The position numbers and the translations under genes are program-made. The notes beneath the pieces were generated by a model. It was given only the letters and a program-made list of their open reading frames with translations. It ran no database searches and was not told where the DNA came from. 64,000 bases of DNA from Paulownia fortunei (Eukaryota > Streptophyta > Magnoliopsida > Lamiales > Paulowniaceae): assembly GCA_019321725.1 (NCBI GenBank), contig CM033109.1:13547993-13611992 (forward strand). The letters are read 5' to 3'. Each line of letters begins with the position of its first letter. Position 1 is the stretch's first letter. Shown piece after piece: positions 1 through 10,206 of the stretch.

Positions 1-574
1 ACGACTATGCCCCTTACCATGTATGGTCTAGGAATTTCATCTAATATAATTATATAAAATATAAGATGGAGAATTACCTTTTCATAATAGTCGAATAAGA
101 ATAATTTTACAACAGTACAAAATGACCAATCTAATTAGCTCGTTGGACACTATTCTGACACTATAGGCTTATACATTTTGAGTAGTTCGCATTTAAAATT
201 TAATTATTAATTCTAATTTGAAAAAAAAAACTACAATGAATCCTTGAATTGAATATTTTTAAGACCAAAGTTATAAAGACATATCTAATAAACACCATCA
301 TACACGCGATCATGCCCTCATAGCTATGTATGGTCTGAGAACTTCATCTAATTTAATAATACAAAATTTAAGATGAAAAATTATCTTTTTATTGGTTTTA
401 ATTGAATAAGAATATTTCATAAGAATACAAAAAGAATAATCTAATTGGCTTGTTGGGTACTACTTTGACACTATAGGCCTACACATTTTTGAGTTGCTCA
501 TATTTAAAATTAAATTATTAAATTTTAACTTAGAAAAAAACTATTTTCTAGTAAAGAACCATAATATAAACCCA
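1..574 (-). repeat. Tandemly duplicated edge of a C-family copia LTR
   Basis: Two direct copies with a period of about 310 bp. Each holds the LTR edge also seen at 12181..12378 and 46340..46498, with the shared phrase around 'ccaatctaattggc'. The edges end in TGACA at 160 and at 470, followed by the same non-LTR flank (ctataggc-type sequence at 161 and 471). Read on the minus strand, each begins like the C-family LTR start (TGTnAGA). The copies are diverged by small indels. The left copy is cut by the window edge. Seen directly by comparing the two halves; the family assignment follows from similarity to the other LTRs in this window. Confidence 0.65.
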
Positions 575-797
575 AATTGAATAAAAAAGTAGAAAACATA
601 ATCAAGTGTTCAATTTTTTTTTTCATTATATGATGATACAAGCGGATAATTGGGATGATTATGGAGCCTACACCAGTGAGATTAGTTTAGCCTCTTACGC
701 ATTCAATTATTTTGAGTTTTTATTAGAATGATGCAGTCTTGCCTTTCTCTAGTTTTTTCTTTTTATATATTTCTATTTCCTTCTTAAGTGCCACATT

Positions 798-1632
798 TGT
801 TAGAATTATGGGGTAAAGCTTGGGTGTGAATCAAAAGAATCTCCAAAATATAAAAAGTGTTATTTAGTTTGGGGAGGTATCCTACATCGAAAAAGTGAAG
901 CAAGTTTACCTTTCATATATAGAATTACACTTTATATAAGAGTAAAGTTGTAGCTCTCCTTATAGTACACCTAGTGGACCTTAGGCTAACTTTAGCTAGC
1001 TTGAAGGAGCTATGAGGGTGGTGTAAAGTACTACCCAAGCTCGTACCCTCACGTTTATGCACACGTCGCAAAGGTCGCGTGCTTTGGAGATACACTTTAC
1101 ACTTTGTATGTTAGCATCGTCGTGAGGAGTTGGGGAGCATTAAATTTTTCAAAAATAGAATTGGGTGTGGTAGAGTACCTTCACGGAGGGATGCGATTTG
1201 AACTACTACATTGCACCTAAATTTCAAGAGGTGCGATCCAGCGGTTCAAATTGATCTAGATCAAGGGACATGGCCATTTGTGATTGCACACACAAAGGCC
1301 TATAAATAGACCACCCCTCATTCATTCCAAACCATTTTAATCAATTTCAGTCAATTGATTTTCTCTTCTCTCCCTTTAAAGCTTCTTCTAAAATAATCTT
1401 TACTAATTTAAAATTTTGAGTAATCTTTGAAAAAGAAAATAATCATGTTTTTCATTAACCCGACAATATTAGTATTGTGCTATACTAATCCATGTGACGA
1501 AGTGTTGTATCTTGGAAGACATATGTTCACGATCCTAAAACCACAAGTATGAGGGATGAAATCTTTCTTAAGGAGATTTGTTTTGTGCATACCTTACTAG
1601 GATATAGTTAAAATTTCCTTTCGATACTGACA
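798..1632 (+). mobile_element. 5' LTR of copia element C1 (LTR A)
   Basis: Starts TGTTAGAATTATGGGG and ends near TGACA, about 835 bp. It is similar throughout to the interrupted LTR at 9953..13188. A TATA box (TATAAATA) is at 1301..1308, with the matching box of the partner LTR at 12863. Relative to the partner it lacks about 230 bp around position 1166 (the partner has extra sequence at about 12494..12725). It is followed by a gag remnant in the same orientation, so this is the 5' LTR. The exact 3' edge is approximate because the two LTRs diverge in the last 15 bases. Confidence 0.75.
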
Positions 1633-2041
1633 ATCTTAAGATAGATTTATGGCTAATTTTGATATGCAAACTAGAGTATGGACTGGAGCAACTTTTAGCT
1701 CCAATCTGTTCATCATGCCTCTGTTTTTCCATCATGAGAAATGAGAAATTTTCCAGTACAGACTTCAAGAGATGGCAGCAAAAGATGGTTTATTTCACCA
1801 TCATAAACCTAGCGAGGTTGATAATTGAATATGCTCCCTTCGTTTTAGAATTCAAGAGAATACTTAGAGGACAACACATGAAACTCTGTTTAAGAATGAC
1901 ATAGAATCTAAATGTAGAATGAGTAAGAGAGCTAACTAGCTAAATCCTTGGTCCAGATTTTATGATATATATGATTGAAAATGAACTTGAAATCTTTAAC
2001 GAGGCTAAGTCTAGCCCAGAAGCAACATTCTAGAAGGAAGC
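1633..2041 (+). pseudogene. copia C1 gag N-terminal remnant
   Basis: The frame around 1735..1905 encodes a stretch resembling the start of plant copia Gag (UBN2-type), with the block NEKFSSTDFKRWQQKM at roughly 1741..1788 and a following LARLI segment. The FKRWQQKM block is characteristic of copia Gag proteins in plants. It sits just inside LTR A in the same orientation, as expected for gag. It stops at a TAG at 1902 and is cut off at 2041 by the T1 LTR. The rest of gag, protease and integrase of C1 is missing. No convincing primer-binding site was found at the LTR edge. Confidence 0.6.
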
Positions 2042-4672
2042 TGTAATACACAAGCCTCACAGTACTCACTTGGCCAATATGATTCATGCACTACATGCTA
2101 CTTATATACTAATTTTCATTAATATCTACATGACATCTTATATAGCATTCTTAATAGCATTAGAGGTATAACGATTAAGAATGCTATTACTTGATGTTAA
2201 TGGTTGAGATCTTATAACCTAATTAAGTAATTGTATATATAGATAAGAAAAAGAATAGATTGGGCAATATATTCGATATTCATAGGTTATATGTTATAAT
2301 TTTAGAAGTGTTAAAGGTGTCACTAGTAAACTTATATAATTTGAGTCAATTAGATAGAGGTGTTTTAAAGGTATACATCCATAGATTAACACACTTAGGA
2401 CATTGGACATGATATAATATGATTTAAGTATCATATTACAAGGTCCATATGTGTATATGATTTTACAAATGCAAACTAGACAATCATTTAAGAATCAAGT
2501 GTCAATCGGTTTAGAGACTAAATGAAAGGTTAAGAAATTAGGGCAAACATTTATTATCCGATCGTATGGTAATTAAAATAGGTTGTAAATACATAAATAA
2601 ATATTGAGAAACACTAGATTGGAGTTGTATAAGGTGTGAAAAATATCAGATTTGAACCACCACTTGACACCTCAAGCTTTGCCACCTCAAGCTTCCACCT
2701 CAAGTTTTCTTCATTTCTATCATTGAACACGACCATAAACCATTTTCTGAGCTATTTCACATCCCAAACATTCATATGGAATTTTATAATTTGCTCTCAA
2801 GTAATTCCAAGTAAAGAAAAAAAAGATGACGGAAGCAAAAGGAAGTAGGGAGGAGCAAGTATGAACTTAAAAATTGTGCATAGGTAAGTTTAACTCATGT
2901 TTTTTATTTAAGTTCTTGAATTTTTTTAGGGTTTATTATTTTTAAAGCTTCTATTATTGTTTTTAATCATGTTAGGATGTTATTTGTGGTCTTATAATTC
3001 ACAAAAGAAGGATTTTTAGTTGCAAAATCACAATAAAAATCACTAGGAACAGAAACTGTATACTTGCTGATTTTTTATATTAAAGCTTTATATATGTATA
3101 ATAACTTGATTAAAACCTGTGTATTTCACCATATATGTGTTTATATATGACTCTAGGTGATGTAGGTAAGTTTAGAGAGGTTACAAATTAAAATATAGTG
3201 TGATAATTAAAGAGATGCTCAAAACTATCTTCTTTAAATTTTAGATTCTGACCTATGTGAATGGGGCTGGTTTACAGTAATAAATCCATTAGTTTTGGCA
3301 TTAATTTGTCCTGGTTGTCTCCTTATATATGTTATCTAAGTATGGTGAAAATTTTGGAGTGATTGGATATACTTAAGGGTGCCAAAACCATTAATGTCAT
3401 GAAGTGTGCGAAACTGTCACGGTAGGAAAATAATTTGTTTCAGTATGTCGTGAAGAGAGCTGAACTTGGGAAGCTATATCCATGATTTTTAGAAATTCTA
3501 TACATGTTATCTAAGTGTGGTAAAAATTTGGGAGTGATTGGATATGCTTAGGGATGTCAAAATTATCATGCAACTAAATTGGACAGCAAGTAAATATGAA
3601 AATATGAATCTATCCTATTTGATAACTTAACATATTTCAATCTAGACATGTTTCTATTGAGTGTTAACAATTAGGTACATGATATTAGAGTTATAATACT
3701 TCAATTATATGATGTTTACATATATCTAAGATGAGAAATTAAGGTATTGGAGAGACTAGATTGGGTTCTAGTTTGTAAAAGCTTGATTGTTACCTAGATA
3801 GTTTGGTGTTTAATGTCTTACTATGATATTTTATGCTTTCAACTTGCCAAATTGGGAATGGTGCTTGATGTTGGGTAATATTACATGATATTTTACATCT
3901 AATATTGGAGGGGAACAATAAACAGATCTAGACTAAGCCACCAACCAAGTGAAAGGTAAGTAAAGATCTATTTGCAACTATGCATGAACATAGTATGTCT
4001 TCAAGTATTTATACCTAATGTGTTGATGATATTAAATTTGACTGAGAGTCTTATGATTCTTGAAACATGTTGAGAGCAAGATGACTTGCATTTCATATTG
4101 AACATACCATTCATGAGCATTTACATATGCATGCACGACATATGAGTATAGTGGAGGTTCTTGCATGCATAATATGATTTGAGACATGGTTTTCAGAAAG
4201 AAAATATTTTGGTTGGCCACTACTAGTGTACCGAGGCATGTGAGGCGTGCTTATATGATATTTTGGCACTGTGAGTGTTATTTTTTGGAGGATCACAGGG
4301 GTTGACAGGGGGTGTGCCTTTGGTGGTCATGAGAGGGTGGACCACTTGATTGTGCCCTTATGACTCCGCCAGTGGGAAAACTTCTGGAGGATCACAGGGG
4401 AAAACAGGGGGTGGACCTCTAATGATCCCAAGAGATGGCCCTTGGACTGAGTCAATTTATTTATGACCATGTGATTATTGATATTGGTCAGAGCTCTATC
4501 CGGTACATAGTAGGTGGGCCAAGGGCCCAATAAATGAAATGATTTTTAATAAAAACTCTTTGATTTATGAGTACTCAATTTGACATATTTATAGCATCAT
4601 ATCTTAGAGTTGAGTTGCATGACATTTTATATCATACTCTTGTCATGCATGATTTTTACTTATTGAGCGTTA
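2042..4672 (+). mobile_element. T1: truncated Tekay/Del-like chromovirus LTR
   Basis: Begins TGTAATACAC and is similar along its length to the LTRs at 21486..24341 and 59091..62084. It ends abruptly after 'gagcgtta' at 4672, where G1 begins. The remaining ~440 bp present in T2 (from about 23902) is missing here. It holds a ~175-bp internal direct duplication (the gttatctaag blocks at 3331 and 3506). It also has a GC-rich module with two copies of 'ggaggatcacaggg' at 4287 and 4386, shared with T3 but absent from T2 and T4. It interrupts the gag of C1. No internal region or second LTR is present. Confidence 0.75.
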
Positions 4673-5039
4673 TGTCACGGACTTGTTCCCTTAACAAGGA
4701 CCGTACGACCTTAGCTTCTTCAACCGCCTCTCGCGGTAGCTAAGTCAGCCTCGTTGCTTAGAAAAGTGTTGGAAGATGGCTAGCAAGATAGAAAACACTC
4801 AAAGAATGCAAGAGAGCTTTGAAAGAGAAAGCTTGTATTCACTCAAACTCAAACTCTTGCTTGATGGTTTACAAATGAAGTTCCTACCTCTATTTATACT
4901 ACTCCACCTCCTAAATGAACGGTGATGATCTATTTGATCCAACAGTGATGAGTACTCCTAATATTCTAGAAAATTATGGGAGAGCCTCCAAGCCCAAAAC
5001 TGCTGCAATAAATATGTCTTGGCTTGGCGGTGCGTGACA
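4673..5039 (-). mobile_element. 3' LTR of chromovirus G1
   Basis: A 367-bp segment bounded by TGTCACGG on the plus-strand left and GTGACA on the right, giving TG...CA ends on either strand. It directly follows the C-terminal end of the minus-strand integrase/chromodomain and is separated from it by a purine-rich tract, so in element orientation it is the 3' LTR. The 5' LTR is not in the window: the element is truncated near 8010. It inserted into the T1 LTR at 4672. Confidence 0.75.
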
Positions 5040-5052
5040 TCCTCTCCTACCT
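5040..5052 (-). other. Polypurine tract of G1
   Basis: On the minus strand the sequence immediately upstream of the 3' LTR reads GGTAGGAGAGGA, a purine-rich run in the position of the plus-strand primer of LTR retrotransposons. It directly abuts TGTCACGC, the LTR start. Confidence 0.6.
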
Positions 5053-6350
5053 AATTTGGCGACGCCCTCGTCGCCTCGTACTCTCAAAGTTGATCTTGGA
5101 ACTGCCATAAGTCTTCTTCGGGTTCCCACATTGCTTCAGACTCTGATAGTCCCTTCCACTTGATCAAGTATTGAGAGCAAGGTTATACGCCACGTCGTCG
5201 TACGGTCTTCTTAGTAAGCACATCTTCAATCTCCTTGTCGTAAGACTTGGTTACCACAGGAGGTGCCCGATGTGATTGCCCTCGGCTAGGGTCTTTCTCG
5301 TCCTCGTGGTATGGCTTCAACATACTTATGTGGAAGATCGAATGTATCTTTAAAGAGCTAGGTAGGTCAACACGATAAGACACCTTGCCTACCTTGGCCA
5401 CAATCGGAAACGGCCCCTCGTACCTTCTTACCAAACCTTTGTGCATTCCTCGCAATGTCTTAAATTGTTGTGGTAAAAGTTTGACAAGGACTGGGTCACC
5501 TATATTGAACTCTTGTAGGCGTCTCCTTTCATCAGCCCATTTCTTCATTCGTCGACGAGCTTTTTCTAGGCATAAACAAGCTAAGTCGGCTTGCTCCTCC
5601 CATGACTTAGCCATTTTGATTGGCCCTAGGCTCCTTCCATCGCCTTCGAATGTTGCTATGGTGTGAGGAGTTAACAGTTGTTGCCCCGTCGCCAACTTGA
5701 ATGGACTGTATCCCATGGCCTCGCTCCGCTGTAAGTTGTACGAAAATTATGCTATATCAGGACGTTTGGCCCAATCCTTCTGATTAGCACTCACAAAGTG
5801 ACTCAAATAGCACTCTAGCAAGGAGTTCACCCATTCGGTCTGTCCATCGGTCTGGGGGTGAAAACTTGTGGAGGAACATAATTTTAACCCAAGAAGTTTA
5901 AAAAGTTTCGTCCACAATCTTCCCATGAAGCGGAGGTCCCGATCGCTCACCTGTGTTTCGTGGTAGTCCCCAATATTTCACGATATTTTTAAAGAATGCC
6001 CTTGCCGCTTCTTCTGCCGTGCAGTCCCTACTGCATGGTATAAACATCCCGTACTTGGAAAATTAGTCTACTACCACCATGATAGACCTGAACCCCTCTG
6101 ATTTTGGCAAGTCACTAATGAAATCCATTGTGATGGACTCTCATGGTCGGTCAGGAATTGATAATGGCTCCAACAATCCTACCGGTTGCTTGGTCTCTAC
6201 CTTGTCTTATTAGCACACAAGACAAGTCTTGACGTATAACTCGACACTATCCCTCATGTAAGGCCAAAAGTAGGCAGTCTCCAATAGTGTTATTGTGCGT
6301 CGTTGCCCTGGATGTCCAGCCCATTTGGTGTCGTGACACTTCTTGATGAG
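5053..6350 (-). pseudogene. G1 integrase and chromodomain (broken)
   Basis: Minus-strand pieces of a Ty3/gypsy integrase. About 5747..5950 encodes the core around SDRD and HPQTDGQTE. A 177-codon open stretch (5183..5716) encodes the C-terminal part: SPFKLATGQQ, a GDPVLVKL-type GPY/F region, and the typical IFHISMLKPYHED block. After an in-frame TAA at about 5180 the reading continues into a chromodomain-like tail (YLIKWKGLSESEAMWEPEE, about 5100..5170). That chromodomain is why I call the element a chromovirus. 5951..6350 is integrase N-terminal sequence with several stops. The chromodomain is thought to direct chromovirus insertion to particular chromatin. This copy is not functional. Confidence 0.8.
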
Positions 6351-6356
6351 CTCTTT

Positions 6357-7652
6357 TCACAAGCTCCCCCACTTCGGGACGAATAGGCGCCGTCCCTTGG
6401 TGTAAAGTAGACCATCCTCTATCCAGAATTGCTTGGTTTTGCCCTCCACTGCTAGCTTCTTTAGCTCCCTAGCCAATAGGTCCTGCTCTAATCCTTGTTT
6501 GATGAGGTCCGTTATCTTTCCCTTGGCTAGGCTGACAGCTGCAAGCTCTACCTTTTCACTTAAGGCATCGACCACTACATTGGCTTTACTGGGTTTGTAC
6601 TCTAACGTGTAATCAAATTCTGCCAAGAAGTGCTGCCATCAAGCTTGCTTCGGTGACAACTTCTTTTGAGCTTGGAAGTAACTCATGGTAACATTATCGA
6701 TTTTGATGATGAAATGGGAGCCCAACAAGTAATGTCGCCACACTCGTAGGTAATGGATGATGGTCGTCATCTCTTTTTCCTGTACCATGTATCGTCGCTT
6801 GGTGTCATTGAGCTTGCAGCTTTCGAACGCTATGGGATGCCCTTCTTGCATTAGTACCCCTCCTGTTGCAAAGTTTGAGGCATCCGTGTGGAGTTCAAAG
6901 GGCTTGTTAAAATCCGACAGGGATAATACTGGCTCGTTGCTTACTGCCGCCTTCAAGTCATTAAAGGTGTGTTGGCATTTCTCGGACCACTCCCATATTT
7001 TTCCTTTCTTGAGTAGGTCCATCAGTGGTGCTGTCCGTGCCGAGTATCCTTGGATAAACCTATGGTAATAATTGACAAGTCTAAGAAAAGATCGTAATTC
7101 AGTTACCTTGGTTGGATCTTCCCACTCCACAATGGCCCATATCTTTGCTCCGTCCATCTGGAGCTGCCCATGTCCGATGATGTGTCCCAGAAAAGGAACC
7201 TCCTCCTTGGCGAACGAGTACTTTTCTTTCTTCACATACAACTCGTTCTCCCTTAATACTTGAAATACGGTACATAGGTGGTTCGCGTGTTCCTCTAGTG
7301 AGTTGTTGTAGATCACTATATCATCCAGGTAGACCACCATGAACCGATCCAGGTACGACTGGAAGATCTTGTTCATGAGAGTGCAAAATATGGCTGGGGC
7401 ATTGGTCAGTCCAAAAGGCATGACTAGCCACTCGAAAGACCCATACCAGGTGATGCACGCCGTCTTCGGCTCATCCCCCTCAGCAATCCGGACTTGGTAG
7501 TCCATCTTGGTATAAATCTTGACTCCTTCAAGTCTCTCAAATAGGTCAGCTATCAAAGGTATGGGATATCGATTTTTGATAGTTACCTTATTTAACGCCC
7601 GATAGTCCACACACATCCTTAGTGACCCATCATGCTTTTTCTGGAACAACAC
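6357..7652 (-). pseudogene. G1 reverse transcriptase / RNase H
   Basis: The longest retroelement reading frame here: 337 codons open from 7652 to 6639. In order it shows the RT fingers block (DYRALNKVTIKNRYPIP), the palm YLDDIV active-site motif near residue 110, a FLGHIIG block, the LRSFLRLVNYYHRF connection, and an RNase H domain with HTDAS, QEKEM and KIDN carrying the acidic residues. A TGA after KQA separates it from 6357..6626, which continues with the end of RNase H (DYTLEYKPSKANVVVDALS) and the beginning of the integrase spacer. The catalytic RT residues look intact. The flanking stops and truncation make the element defective. Confidence 0.88.
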
Positions 7653-8010
7653 CAGTGCGCCGTATGGTACCTTCGAAAGTTGGATCTGTCCCGTGTCTAA
7701 TAACTCTATTAGCTACCTTTGAAGCTCCTCTATTCGGGTGGGGCCATGCGGTAAAGTGCTATGGCAGGTGGCTTGGTACCCGGCTCCAACTAGATCTTGT
7801 GATCCACCTCTCGCCTAGGTGGGAGTTTCTTTGGTAACTCATCTGGCATCACGTCTTTATTTTTCTCCAAGACATTCTGGATGATGGGTGGCAAGTCTTC
7901 CTCCTTAGTGACGGCTGGAATTTCCTCCTTTAAGGTTGCTAAATATGTTGGCTCACCCCATTTTACCCCCTTGGTAATTTGCATTGTCGATAGGTACCTT
8001 AATTCAGCCT
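7653..8010 (-). pseudogene. G1 sequence between protease and RT, truncated
   Basis: Minus-strand coding of the segment upstream of RT. It includes a block like YLSTMQITKGVKWGEP followed by LPKKLPPRREVDHKI, which precedes RT in related chromoviruses; the same blocks occur in G3 at 38323..38625. It ends where plus-strand copia RT sequence starts, near 8010. G1 protease, gag and 5' LTR are missing from the window. Confidence 0.7.
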
Positions 8011-9402
8011 TTGTTGATCCTCTAGGAATTAAATTAGTTGGATACAAATGGATTTTTAAGAAGATGTTAAAAGCTGATGGTTCAATTAATAAATACAAGG
8101 CTAGACTTGTTGCCTAAGGATATCATCAAAAGGAAGGTGTCATTGCATCTATCTGGATCATAATAGCCATAACAGATTGTATGATTTGCATATATATCAA
8201 ATGGATGTAAAAACTACATTCTCAAAAGGTAATCTGGATGAAAAAATTTACATAGAGCAACCTGAAAGCTTCAAAGTAAAATGATAAGAACATAAAGTGT
8301 GTAGACTTGTCAAATCTCCTTATAGTTCGAAATAAGTCCCAAAAGAATAGCACGAGAAGTTTGATTGTGTCGTGATAAGAAATGAGTTCACCATAAATGA
8401 GTGTAATAAATGTGTCTAATTTGGAGAAACATATGTACTTGTATGTCTTTATGTAGATAACATGCTCATATTAAGAACTAACATGGAAGTCATAAATAAG
8501 ATAAAAAAAAATGCTATCCAATAATTTTGATATGAAAGATATTGGTGAAACATATGTGATTTTGGGAATGAAGATCTCTAGAACACTTGATGGGATATTA
8601 TTATCTCAAACATATTTTGTAGATAAAGTGGTTGAGAGATTTAAGTCCCATAGTATTAAAAAGACAATTATTCCATTTCTTCCACATGTCATTCTTCACA
8701 AGAATACCAAAATTAGAATATAACAGTTAAGATATTCCCAAATCATCGAAAGCCTAATATATGTAACGAATTATACATGGCCAAACATAGCTTACGTTGT
8801 AAGCAAGCTAAGTAAATTTACAAGTAACCCAAATAATAACCATTAGAGTGCATTATTTCAAGTATGAGTACTTGAAAAGAACTAAAGAGTATGCATTACT
8901 CTATGGAAAATATCCTCCAGTTATTGAAGGATTTAGTGATGCAAATTAGATTTTAGATATTGATTAATCTAAGTCAAATTAGTGGCTAAGTAGTTACTCT
9001 TTATGGTGGTGCTATATTGTGAAAATCTTCTAAGCAAACTTGTATAACTTGTTCTACTATAGAATTTGAGTTTACAACTTCAGATAAAGTTGGAGAATAA
9101 GCAAAATAGTTAAGACTTTGTGCAGAAAATGTTCTAATATTGCCAAAAACCAGTACCAGCAATATGTATTCATTGCGATAGTCAAGCAGGTATAGCTAGG
9201 GCACAAAATGCTGTATGTAATGTTAAATCACAACATATTCACCATAGACATAATATTGTTAGGCAGTTGCTTTGTAATGGAACTATCTCAATTAATTTTG
9301 TGAAATTAAAGGATAACTTAGCTAAAATATTTACTAAGGGGTTGTCAAAAGAACAAATAGATTACACATCAAGGAAAATGGGTTTAAAGTCTAAAGATTA
9401 AA
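8011..9402 (+). pseudogene. copia C1 reverse transcriptase / RNase H (decayed)
   Basis: Plus-strand Ty1/copia pol in several frames. The start of RT lies at about 8035..8115 (YKWIFKKMLKADGSINKYKA). The MDVKTTF... block is near 8200. A palm block at about 8440..8462 reads YVDN where active RTs have YVDD. MKDIGETYVILGMKI follows near 8530..8580. The RNase H end with DSQAGIA and LAKIFTKGLSKEQID near 9180..9360 finishes in a TAA at about 9400. Many stops and indels interrupt it. Same strand as LTR A and LTR B, so most simply the 3' half of the C1 pol, joined to G1 by a deletion that removed both C1 integrase and the G1 5' half. Confidence 0.78.
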
Positions 9403-9952
9403 TGAGCCATTTTAATGCAAACCTAATCTAGTAACTGGAAATCCCACAGACTAGGTTCATTAAGAAAATTATTTATGAATAGCTCATTGGGAAGCACTTA
9501 GGATTTTAATTCCTCTCTATTTCTAGGATCCAAGGAACTGCTACTTACAAAGTGGTTAAGGATAAGTACTGCTTTTAATGATATTTGAATCTTGTAAAAG
9601 TACAAGTGGTGGAGTATGAACATTGCCGTTTATAGAGAATTTTGTTAGGCAGATTCTCTAAAACAACTTGTAGAACCCAATAGAGTTCAGGGCCGAAATA
9701 ATGAACATAATAGAGAACCAAACTTGATATGAGAGGTAGTATGTGGAGTCTATTGATTAGGCTTGTAATAACATCTGATAATTCAAAACTTCAAGTTTAT
9801 TGATTAGCCAAGTGAGTCTGATATGCCTTTACTAGGGAGGGTTCAGTGAATGCTACCTATCTCGATGCACAATCTTTCAAAAAATATTCTTCTTAATCTT
9901 CATATTCTTCTTAATCTTCCTATTTTGTGTCAACTTCTTTCGTTCATATGAG
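9403..9952 (+). other. C1 post-pol non-coding region
   Basis: Lies between the end of copia RNase H and the start of LTR B. No open frame or domain is recognised. Near 9605 there is a short purine-rich run (aagtggtggagta), which could be a decayed polypurine tract belonging either to C1 or to an older overlapping copia copy. A near-duplicate 'attcttcttaatcttc' is seen at about 9883..9918. Confidence 0.4.
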
Positions 9953-10206
9953 TGATAGATGGAATTATGGGGTAAAGCTTGTGTGTGAATGGAAAGAGTC
10001 TCCAAGTTTTAAAAGAGTGTCCTTTAGAGTGGGGATGTATCCTATATTGGAAAAGTGAAGCAAGTTTGTCTTGCATATATAGAATTTTGCTTTAGAAGAG
10101 AGTAAAGTTGTACTCCTTATGGTGCATTCTAGTAGACCTTAAGCTAGCTTTAGCTAGCCTTATAGAGCTATAAGGGTGGTGCGAAGCACATTCGAGCATG
10201 CACCCA
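9953..10206 (+). mobile_element. 3' LTR of C1 (LTR B), left part
   Basis: Similar to the first ~250 bp of LTR A: attatggggtaaagctt, agtgaagcaagttt, catatatagaatt, gagtaaagttgta and gagctataagggtggtg all align in order with 805..1021. It is interrupted at 10207 by a solo LTR of another copia family and resumes at 12384. The exact first base is uncertain because the start carries small changes (tgatagatgg against tgttaga). Confidence 0.72.
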
